Position numbers and translations under genes: made by a program
Notes under the pieces: generated by a model
What the model was told of the DNA's origin: nothing
The model's input: the letters and a program-made list of their open reading frames with translations, nothing else
Databases searched by the model: none
Shown here: positions 56,019-62,963 of the stretch, one piece after another
How positions within the stretch are numbered: the stretch's first letter is position 1
Layout of the letters: every line of letters starts with the position of its first letter
Origin: Geobacillus thermodenitrificans subsp. thermodenitrificans DSM 465
Lineage (GTDB): Bacteria > Bacillota > Bacilli > Bacillales > Anoxybacillaceae
Direction of reading: 5' to 3'
DNA: 64,000 nucleotides
Assembly: GCF_000496575.1 (NCBI RefSeq)
Contig: NZ_AYKT01000005.1
Span: forward strand, 124,001-188,000

Positions 56019-57320
56019 TTATCGCTGAGCGGCTGTCTTCGGCTGATAGGCCGGATCAAGCTGTTCCGGATAGCCGTAAGCGCCGTGTTCGCTAATATCA
56101 AGCCCGGAAATTTCTTGCTCCGCTGTGACGCGCAGCCCGATCGTTTTCTTCATGACATATAAGATGGCAAACGAGACGACGGCCACATATATCGCTGCAC
56201 CCACCACACCAACCGTTTGTACAATCAACTGATCGAATCCACCACCGTATACTAAACCGGCTTTGCCGACACCGGTGATTTCCACTAAGCGTGGCGAAGC
56301 GAAAAATCCGGTTGAAATGGTGCCGATGATGCCAGCAATACCATGGACGGAAAAAGCGTAAATCGGGTCGTCAATCCCTTTACGTTCGAAGTAAACGGAC
56401 GTCCAGAACGTGAACGATCCCGCGACAGCCCCGATAATGACCGCTGCCCACGGTTCAACGAACGCGCATGCTGCCGTAATCGCAACCAATGCCGCTAACA
56501 CGCCGTTGACCATCGCCGGGATGTCCGCTTTGCCGACTAACACTTTTGCTGTCAAGATCGCGGCAATCGCTCCTGCCGCAGCAGCCAAATTCGTTGTCAG
56601 CGCGACATAGCCGAAAAACCCATCACCAACTGCCATCGTACTCCCAGCGTTAAAGCCGAACCAACCAATCCATAAAATCAAACCGCCAATCACGGTATAA
56701 ACTTGGTTATGCCCAGGAATGACATTCGGTGTTTTGTCTTTATTGAACTTGCCGATGCGCGGTCCAAGCAATACAGTGGCTACAAGCGCCGCGATGGCCC
56801 CTTGCAAATGGACAACTGTTGAACCAGCGAAGTCTTGCATTCCCATTTGTCCGAGCCAGCCACCGCCCCACACCCAGTGGCCGATGACTGGATAAATAAC
56901 GATCGTAAAAATCGTTCCGAAAACGAAATAGACAGACAGTTTCGCCCGTTCTGCAAAGCCGCCCCAGGCGATGGCAAGCGACACACCGGCAAAACCGAGC
57001 TGAAATAAAAATTTAAGTGCCAATGGCACATTCGCCCACGACAGCGAATCAAACGTCCCTTCCCCTTCTTGTAAAAACCACCCTTCCGTTCCGATGAAGC
57101 CGTTTCCTGCTCCAAACGTAATAGCAAAGCCAAATGCCCAAAACGCTAAAGATGCGAGCGCAAAGCTTAAAATTTGTTTGCCGGCCACATGCCCGGAGTT
57201 TTTCATGCGTGTCGATCCTGCCTCAAGCAAGGCAAACCCCGCTTGCATGCCAATGACGAGCACCGCCGCGAGCATCACCCAAAGAGCATCAAGACCAAAC
57301 ATCAATGTTTTCTCACCCAT
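56019..57320 (-). CDS. amtB: Ammonium transporter (AmtB/NrgA family)
   Basis: 433 residues, eleven membrane helices. Helices contain MQAGFALLEAGSTR, DFAGSTVVHLQGAIAALV, WFGFNAGST and the pore histidines of VHLQG and AFSVHGIAGIIGT. It takes up ammonium, and the C terminus would bind PII; no glnK follows, in contrast to Bacillus nrgAB. ATG 57320 has AAAGGGGG six bases upstream; ATG 57326 abuts that site. First gene of the operon with the DUF294 and exonuclease genes, behind a TnrA/GlnR site. Confidence 0.94.
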   Translation of the reverse strand: MGEKTLMFGLDALWVMLAAVLVIGMQAGFALLEAGSTRMKNSGHVAGKQILSFALASLAFWAFGFAITFGAGNGFIGTEGWFLQEGEGTFDSLSWANVPLALKFLFQLGFAGVSLAIAWGGFAERAKLSVYFVFGTIFTIVIYPVIGHWVWGGGWLGQMGMQDFAGSTVVHLQGAIAALVATVLLGPRIGKFNKDKTPNVIPGHNQVYTVIGGLILWIGWFGFNAGSTMAVGDGFFGYVALTTNLAAAAGAIAAILTAKVLVGKADIPAMVNGVLAALVAITAACAFVEPWAAVIIGAVAGSFTFWTSVYFERKGIDDPIYAFSVHGIAGIIGTISTGFFASPRLVEITGVGKAGLVYGGGFDQLIVQTVGVVGAAIYVAVVSFAILYVMKKTIGLRVTAEQEISGLDISEHGAYGYPEQLDPAYQPKTAAQR

Positions 57321-57358
57321 GTACATCCCCCTTTTTGTTATTTGTTGTTACTTTTATA

Positions 57359-57375
57359 TGTTATAATATATAACA
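57359..57375 (-). promoter_or_regulatory. TnrA/GlnR nitrogen-control site
   Basis: TGTTATAATATATAACA matches the 17-bp consensus TGTNANAWWWTMTNACA at every fixed position. On the minus strand a promoter TTGTAT - 17 bases - TATATT would place the -10 inside this site, a position suited to repression. Confidence 0.85.
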
Positions 57376-57451
57376 TGGTTAAGACGAATACAACGTATAT
57401 TTTTATAGAATCCGCTTTCATAAATAAAAACTTTGTTAAGTTTTCTAACAA

Positions 57452-57484
57452 AAAGGAATGCCCCTCATCATGAAGGGCATTCCT
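57452..57484 (-). terminator. Rho-independent terminator
   Basis: AGGAATGCCC / GGGCATTCCT stem with TTTTTG on the minus strand after the VWA-like gene. Confidence 0.85.
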
Positions 57485-57490
57485 GCCATG

Positions 57491-57907
57491 TTACGCAACG
57501 CGAATGAGCTTGCCAAACGGTACACGCGGCATATAATCATCCGGGACAAGCCAAAATACCTCATAGTTCACTTCCAATTCTTCGTAAAAATATCCAGTCA
57601 CATCGGTGATATAAAATAACGTATCGATTTTTTGCGCAGCGGCCCATTCGAGCACTTCAGTGTACGACGATTTTCCATGCTTGAAATATTTAAGTGTAGC
57701 TATACCAACTGGAGATACATCGCGAATTTTAAAATCCGCTTGGACGAGCAACGTGTCCGGACGCAATTTCTCAAACAGCTTGATGATGTTTTGAATCAGC
57801 ACCGGACGGGACGGCCGGTTCGACGTATCGATCGCCAATGCGATCGATTGGTCTTTCCGTTCTTTGAGCAACGCTAACAAAGCCCGCTGCCATCTCACGA
57901 TGATCAT
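57491..57907 (-). CDS. Stand-alone degenerate VWA-like domain protein
   Basis: 138 residues. ALAIDTSNRPS aligns with a von Willebrand A first strand and its DxSxS metal site, which is incomplete here (Arg at the third Ser position). ALEWA and FYITDVTGYFYEELEVNYEVFWLVPDDY match the end of VWA-like domains found fused to DUF2201 metallopeptidase-like domains. That N-terminal partner is absent. ATG 57907 abuts AAGGGGG; GTG 57898 is better placed. Function unknown. Confidence 0.6.
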   Translation of the reverse strand: MIIVRWQRALLALLKERKDQSIALAIDTSNRPSRPVLIQNIIKLFEKLRPDTLLVQADFKIRDVSPVGIATLKYFKHGKSSYTEVLEWAAAQKIDTLFYITDVTGYFYEELEVNYEVFWLVPDDYMPRVPFGKLIRVA

Positions 57908-58032
57908 CCCCCTTGTATCGGTGAATCGTCGTGCGCACTACTAGTATAGACGGCAATGGCAGAAAGTACGAACTGTTTTTCTTTCCTTTTTCCCCTTCCT
58001 TTTCACAAACAAGTCGGAGATTTCGTTAGCAC

Positions 58033-58067
58033 AAAAAACGCCAAGGACTCATTCCTTGGCGTTTTCC
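58033..58067 (-). terminator. Rho-independent terminator
   Basis: CGCCAAGG / CCTTGGCG stem, then TTTTTTG on the minus strand; overlaps the end of the YozQ-like gene. Confidence 0.85.
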
Positions 58068-58276
58068 GCGTCCTTTGGCGCTTTACTCTGACCGGAGAGG
58101 GGAATGTCCGGTCCGTTTTCTTGGTCAACTGCTGCCTCAACGGTTCCTTCCATATACGCATCGCTTACTTGTTCATGCGTTTCAGCCAACGCCGCTCCAA
58201 GAAACGAATCTGATTTATAATCAGACGGGGCATATTGCCGTCCGGCGATCTCGAGCGCTTGTTTGTTCTCCGTCAT
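58049..58276 (-). CDS. YozQ-like protein (DUF4025)
   Basis: 75 residues; IAGRQYAPSDYKSDSFLGAALAETHEQVSDAYMEGT is the conserved core of the DUF4025/YozQ family, whose members occur in spore formers. No function assigned. ATG 58276 follows AAGGAGG. Confidence 0.78.
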   Translation of the reverse strand: MTENKQALEIAGRQYAPSDYKSDSFLGAALAETHEQVSDAYMEGTVEAAVDQENGPDIPLSGQSKAPKDAENAKE

Positions 58277-58425
58277 CGTTATTCCTCCTTATTCATTCCC
58301 AATTCACTTATTAATGTGGAACAGGTGTAGAAAATAAAAAGAGGAAGTTTTTGGATTATGCATGCATACACTGTGGCAAACGCGGCAAACTAACGATAAA
58401 CACCGAAAAGAGAGGATGATGGCCA

Positions 58426-58554
58426 ATGAGGCAGCCAAAACAAAATGACAGCCTTGAACAACAACGAAAAAAGCAACAGCCGGAAAAAGAGAGGGAAAAA
58501 CAGCCGGGATACGGGGATAAAAAACTAGAAGGGCCGAACTCCCCGGCGGAATAA
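58426..58554 (+). CDS. Small hydrophilic protein, 42 aa
   Basis: A 42-residue, highly charged Lys/Gln/Glu-rich protein beginning MRQPKQNDSLEQQ and ending PNSPAE. AGAGGATGATGG lies before ATG 58426, and its stop is 15 bases before the YndM-like gene. Disordered composition resembles small spore or stress proteins. Not recognised. Confidence 0.58.
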   Translation: MRQPKQNDSLEQQRKKQQPEKEREKQPGYGDKKLEGPNSPAE

Positions 58555-58569
58555 AGGCGGCAGGATAAG

Positions 58570-59082
58570 ATGAAACATTTGCTGGCGTTAGTGCTAAAAT
58601 ATTTGCTTACAACGACCGTCATGTTCGCCATTTTGCCGCTGTTTTTGCGCGTTTCGTCGGCGGAAATATTATGGTTCAGCCTTTGGCTGACGCTTGTCGC
58701 CTATGCGCTCGGCGACTTATACGTTTTGCCGCGCCTCGGCAACGTTTCGGCGACGATCGCTGATTTTGGCCTCGTATTTGTCGCCACATGGATTGGCATC
58801 GGTGCGTTTTATGATACCGCCGGCGGCGCCATCTTAAGCGCGGCGTTTTTCTCTGCTTTGCTCGTTGCATTCGGGGAATTGTTGTTTCACGCTTACGTAT
58901 TGCGGTTTGTCATTGGCCAACATGAAAAAGAAGACGTGCCGCTCATCGGCAGCCAATGGCAAACGGAGACAGCGGAAGAGTTTGACGTCCGCGCCACCCG
59001 TTCCGACGATCGGGAAAGCGAACAGCCGGGGCAAGAAAGCAACCGACAGGAACAAGAACCTCCCAATCCCCCCATTTTGTAA
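58570..59082 (+). CDS. yndM: YndM-like membrane protein (DUF2512)
   Basis: 170 residues: four membrane helices (about 5-120), with HLLALVLKYLLTTTVMFAILPLFLRVS and ALGDLYVLPRLGNVSATIADFGLVFVATW typical of DUF2512, then a disordered acidic tail. Known as YndM in Bacillus; role unknown. Coupled to the 42-residue gene. Confidence 0.85.
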   Translation: MKHLLALVLKYLLTTTVMFAILPLFLRVSSAEILWFSLWLTLVAYALGDLYVLPRLGNVSATIADFGLVFVATWIGIGAFYDTAGGAILSAAFFSALLVAFGELLFHAYVLRFVIGQHEKEDVPLIGSQWQTETAEEFDVRATRSDDRESEQPGQESNRQEQEPPNPPIL

Positions 59083-59179
59083 GCAGCGGATAAGCATCAA
59101 ATGGCCAATGCTCATCAGTGACGAATTAAACACTCGCTGCTCCACCTGTTCCCTCATCAACAGGAACCTTATAACAGTA

Positions 59180-59218
59180 AAAAACGGGTGTCTTGTCGTC
59201 TGCAAGACACCCGTTTTA
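59180..59218. terminator. Bidirectional terminator
   Basis: AAAACGGGTGTCTTG / CAAGACACCCGTTTT perfect stem between convergent genes. Confidence 0.9.
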
Positions 59219-59305
59219 TACGACGAAATTCGCTTTATTCTGCTTGTACGGACTAGACACTATCTTTTCGTCCTCCGGCAATGCTCAAAACACTGCCGTC
59301 CCTCT

Positions 59306-60496
59306 TTATTGTTCCGGCCGCTTCAACGAGAGCAGCGTCTGTTTCAGTTCCGCCTCCATCGCCGCTAGCTCACGTTCAGCCTGCTGCCGTTTCAAGCGGC
59401 CCTCAGCTTGAATTTTTAACGTTTCTTCGAGCGTGGTAATCAAATTTTCTTGCGTTCGCTTCAACGTCTCCATATCGATGAGGCCGCGCTCATTTTCCTT
59501 CGCAATTTCGATGCTATTCGTTTTTAACATTTCCGAGTTGCGCAACAAGAGTTCGTTTGTCGTTTCGGCAACCCGCTTTTGCGCTTCAGCCGCCTTTTGC
59601 TGGCGGAAGAGCGTTAAAGCAATCACAACTTGATTTTTCCAAAGCGGAATCGCATTTAAAATCGATGACTGGATACGCTCAACAAGCGTTTCGTTCATAT
59701 GCTGGATCATGCGGATTTGCGGCGCCGTTTGGATCGTCACTTGCCGGCTAAGCTTTAAGTCGTGCACCCGCTTTTCAAGCCGATCAGCGAACTGCCGCAA
59801 GTCCTGAACCTCCTGCCATGCCATTTGGTCTCCGGAACGCTCGGCAGCGGCCTGCTTTTCCGGGATCATTTTCGTCCGTAGCTCCTCAAGCTTATATTCG
59901 GCCGCCGCAATATAAATATTGAGCGCTTCAAAATAGTCTTTATTTTTCTCATAAAGCGTCTCAAGCATCATCACATCGCGAAGCAGTCCATGCCGGTGTT
60001 TCTCAAGCTGGTCGGCGATTTTGTCAATTTCGACGCCGATTTTTTGGTATTTCGCCACGATTCCTTGCAGCGGTTTGGCCACCGTACCAAACAGACGGGA
60101 CAACCATCCTTTTTTTGCCGGCATGAGATCATCCGGATTAACTTCTTTAATTTTTGCCATTAGCTCACTAATCACTTCACCGACCGGGCCTGCATCTTTC
60201 GTCTGCACATGATGCAAAATCGTATGAGAAAACTTCGATAGTTCTGCTTGTGCGGCCACGCCGTACTGTAAAATGGCCTGTTGGTTGGCTGGGTCGATTT
60301 GCTTGGCGAGCGCCAGCGCTTTTTCCCGATGTTCTGGCTTTAACGTCTCAAGCACGCTGGTCGGCTTATCTGCTTCTTCAGCCCGCGACACAGCCGGTGA
60401 GGAAAACGGCTGAGCCAACAGTTCATCGAGCGTGCTTGTCCGTTCCTGTTCGCGAAACAAGTCGATTGGTTCTATCTCACGATTCCGTTCATCCAT
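59306..60496 (-). CDS. TelA-family protein, YaaN-like
   Basis: 396 residues, mostly helical, with the TelA/toxic-anion-resistance pattern: FGTVAKPLQGIVAKYQKIGVEIDKIADQLEKHRHGLLRDVMMLETLYEKNKDYF and ALTLFRQQKAAEAQKRVAETTNELLLRNSEMLK, and a coiled-coil tail. ATG 60496 follows AAAGGGGA; ATG 60502 abuts it. Operon with xpaC (as xpaC-yaaN in Bacillus). Proposed to respond to envelope or tellurite stress; mechanism unclear. Confidence 0.87.
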   Translation of the reverse strand: MDERNREIEPIDLFREQERTSTLDELLAQPFSSPAVSRAEEADKPTSVLETLKPEHREKALALAKQIDPANQQAILQYGVAAQAELSKFSHTILHHVQTKDAGPVGEVISELMAKIKEVNPDDLMPAKKGWLSRLFGTVAKPLQGIVAKYQKIGVEIDKIADQLEKHRHGLLRDVMMLETLYEKNKDYFEALNIYIAAAEYKLEELRTKMIPEKQAAAERSGDQMAWQEVQDLRQFADRLEKRVHDLKLSRQVTIQTAPQIRMIQHMNETLVERIQSSILNAIPLWKNQVVIALTLFRQQKAAEAQKRVAETTNELLLRNSEMLKTNSIEIAKENERGLIDMETLKRTQENLITTLEETLKIQAEGRLKRQQAERELAAMEAELKQTLLSLKRPEQ

Positions 60497-60498
60497 TG

Positions 60499-61143
60499 TC
60501 ATTCCCCTTTCCTTGACGGCAGCAAATGAAGACGATCCGGTTGTTGGAGCGATTGCTCAAGTACTTTCGCTTCCGTCTGAAGCGACCAAACATCGCTTGA
60601 TAACACTTCAAGCAACTGCCGCTCTGCCGCTTGGGTCAGCTCGCCGAGCAGCCGTTCCGTCCTCCGCAGCGCTTCTGCCATGTCGGCGTTTTGCACAGGT
60701 TGTTGCGACAAGTATACGTATTTTTCAACCATCTCCACCGCTGTCGGCCACTCGTTGAGGAAAAACGGTTGGACAAGGCGGAGCTGATGCGGTTTTTGTT
60801 CAACCGCACGAATGATCCGGTCGACGACCGCGCTCAACCGGGAAACGGTTTGCCACATGGCCACCGAGCGAAGCCGGAAACGGGCGCGGCGCACCCGTTT
60901 CCATAACGCGCGTGCCTCGCGAAGCTGGCTGCGGACATATGCCTGCTCCTCAGCCGACACGTCGGCTACCAAACGGCGCTGCCGTCTTTTCATCACAGCA
61001 GATACCCCCCACATCGCTCCCATCCCTGATAAGAGTGAGGGCAAAAAGCGAAAATCAGCGGCGATAAATACAGTGACCGCAACGATGATTCCAACGTTCC
61101 ATGAAACAAACCAACGCCATATCGTGCGAAGCAGTTGCTTCAT
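60499..61143 (-). CDS. xpaC: XpaC-like protein
   Basis: 214 residues: two membrane helices near the N terminus (about 15-50), then a helical cytoplasmic domain with RRQRRLVADVSAEEQAYVRSQLREARALWKRV and ALRRTERLLGELTQAAERQLLEVLSSDVW. XpaC was linked to hydrolysis of indolyl phosphate, an activity of doubtful physiological meaning. Its stop is two bases before the TelA start. Confidence 0.85.
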   Translation of the reverse strand: MKQLLRTIWRWFVSWNVGIIVAVTVFIAADFRFLPSLLSGMGAMWGVSAVMKRRQRRLVADVSAEEQAYVRSQLREARALWKRVRRARFRLRSVAMWQTVSRLSAVVDRIIRAVEQKPHQLRLVQPFFLNEWPTAVEMVEKYVYLSQQPVQNADMAEALRRTERLLGELTQAAERQLLEVLSSDVWSLQTEAKVLEQSLQQPDRLHLLPSRKGE

Positions 61144-61298
61144 TGTCCATCCCTTTCTTCATCTTTTTTTCTATTATAGCACGTCCATTTTATATACGTA
61201 CAATCGCCTCGAGAAGTTTCATCGCCAACCGGCACGTATAGGACAATGGCCGTTTTGAATAGGCTATATTAAACGAGGCAAGCGAAAGGGGGATGGCT

Positions 61299-61427
61299 AT
61301 GAAGGCGATCGATTGGCAACTTTTCTCGTTTGTCGCCGTCTCATTGCTCAAAGAGTACTGGTGCTATGTCGGCCTGCCGCGCGTCTATTACTGGAGGGCA
61401 GCCGATGATGATCAAAAAGCCGCCTAG
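61299..61427 (+). CDS. Small membrane protein, 42 aa
   Basis: 42 residues with one short hydrophobic segment (LFSFVAVSLLKEYWCYVGLP) then a charged tail. ATG 61299 has AAAGGGGG six bases upstream (ATG 61293 abuts it). Its stop is 18 bases before the SIMPL gene, so they are likely coexpressed. Not recognised. Confidence 0.55.
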   Translation: MKAIDWQLFSFVAVSLLKEYWCYVGLPRVYYWRAADDDQKAA

Positions 61428-61444
61428 CGGCTGAAGGAGGGGAT

Positions 61445-62101
61445 ATGATGCAGCCATGGCACCGTCCCGCCCCATCCCGTGCAACGATGACTGTCATCGG
61501 CCAAGGAACGGTCACTGCAAAGCCGGATACCGTTATGATTGCGCTTGGCGTCCGCACCGCGCATCAGAACGTTCAAGAAGCACTAGCCGACAACGCCCGG
61601 CGCACCAACGATGTCATTGAGGCATTAAAAGCAGTCGGCGTCCGCCCGGAAGATTTCGAGACGACCGCCTTTTCGATCATTCCAACGTACGAACATCCCG
61701 ACGGCGCAGCCGTCTTATCCGGATATGAGGTCGAGCATTGGCTCAACATCACCGTCCGCGATCCAAAAACAGCCGGCTCCATTTACGAAACAGCTGTCGC
61801 CCACGGGGCGAATCTTGCCCGCGGCTTAGAGTTCCGCCTAGCCAACGAACAAACTTACTATCAACAAGCACTGACGCTAGCGGTGAAAAACGCAAAAGAA
61901 AAAGCCCTGGCCATCGCCCGCACTCTTGGCTTGCCGCTTCACGACATACCCGTCGAGCTGAAGGAACGGCCGACAAGCCCGCCGGCACCATACAGCCCTA
62001 TCGTTCTTAGCGCTTCCTCATCATCGCCGCCTGTGCAGACGCAAGATGTCACCATTACCGCCATCGTCGAAGCTGTATTCGCCTATTCGTTCATTTCGTG
62101 A
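61445..62101 (+). CDS. SIMPL-domain protein (DUF541)
   Basis: 218 residues: TVIGQGTVTAKPDTVMIALGVRT, the start of the SIMPL domain, then GYEVEHWLNITVRDPKTAGSIYETAVAHGANLARGLEF and the C-terminal AFAYSF strand. No signal peptide, unlike some relatives; likely oligomeric. Function unknown. Ribosome site GGAGGGG. Its last 11 bases overlap the convergent TcaA-like gene. Confidence 0.87.
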   Translation: MMQPWHRPAPSRATMTVIGQGTVTAKPDTVMIALGVRTAHQNVQEALADNARRTNDVIEALKAVGVRPEDFETTAFSIIPTYEHPDGAAVLSGYEVEHWLNITVRDPKTAGSIYETAVAHGANLARGLEFRLANEQTYYQQALTLAVKNAKEKALAIARTLGLPLHDIPVELKERPTSPPAPYSPIVLSASSSSPPVQTQDVTITAIVEAVFAYSFIS

Positions 62102-62825
62102 TATCGACTTCACGAACGCGGGCGCCGCCGAACAGCTCAACGCGGGCTGTCTTCTTTTTGCCATCCGGATGAACAGCCGTCACTGTGTATGCGCCTGGCA
62201 GATACGGGCCGATTTTTTTGACGAACGGGTCTTTTGTCTCCTCCTCCTTCACTTTTACCCCGTTGACGACGAGCGTCGCTTCGGAATCAGCGACACGGGC
62301 GTGGATGAAATATAGAGCCGGTTCAAACACATATCGATTTTCAAACACATGAATCGTAAACACCGGCGGATGGGACGTCAATCCTTTAATATACACTTGC
62401 TTGCCTTCGCTCTGACGAGCAAACTCCTCATCAAGCATTTTATACGCCTCCGGATGCTGGTCGAAATAGGCAAACAAAGGCGTTAGCGTTTGGTCATTGA
62501 GCGGTACCGTTTCATCCGTCACCCGCAACATCACCTGCAAGGCAGCGGCATTGCGATCTTCGATGGCCCCTTTTAACCTCATGATGGCGATCTCACGCCC
62601 TGCCGTCGTTTTCAACGCGCCGTATCCACTCCAAATCAGCGCACCCATCCCCCATAGGACAGCGAAAGCAAAAAGCAACCAACCGATGAAACGGTATTGT
62701 TTTTTTCTCTTTTCCCTGGACAAAACACGTGCTTGTTGGCGCTTCTCGTAGCGCGCCATCGCTGCAGCACCGTCTTGTCCGCTCCCCCCCTGAATCATAT
62801 CCGGTTCAGACGTGTGCGGTTTCAT
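62091..62825 (-). CDS. TcaA-like membrane protein
   Basis: 244 residues: a disordered 40-residue start, one membrane helix (about 45-70), then a soluble domain with REIAIMRLKGAIEDRNAAALQVMLRV and a C-terminal PEGA-like strand part (PYLPGAYTVTAVHPDG). This order suggests TcaA/YvbJ relatives without the zinc ribbon. GGAGAGGGGA before ATG 62825. Role in envelope stress is inferred from family. Confidence 0.68.
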   Translation of the reverse strand: MKPHTSEPDMIQGGSGQDGAAAMARYEKRQQARVLSREKRKKQYRFIGWLLFAFAVLWGMGALIWSGYGALKTTAGREIAIMRLKGAIEDRNAAALQVMLRVTDETVPLNDQTLTPLFAYFDQHPEAYKMLDEEFARQSEGKQVYIKGLTSHPPVFTIHVFENRYVFEPALYFIHARVADSEATLVVNGVKVKEEETKDPFVKKIGPYLPGAYTVTAVHPDGKKKTARVELFGGARVREVDITK

Positions 62826-62928
62826 GATCGCTTCCCCTCTCCTTCTCTTTATCTAGTTCCACTTTATGTTAGAGATAGGGAATATATGTTACACGAGCGT
62901 CGACGCGCTTTTTATTATAATGATGCAT

Positions 62929-62960
62929 AAAAAAAACGGGTAGCCGTTTGCACTACCCTG
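62929..62960 (-). terminator. Rho-independent terminator
   Basis: GGGTAG / CTACCC stem followed by a T-run on the minus strand, downstream of the MFS gene. Confidence 0.75.
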
Positions 62961-62963
62961 TCA

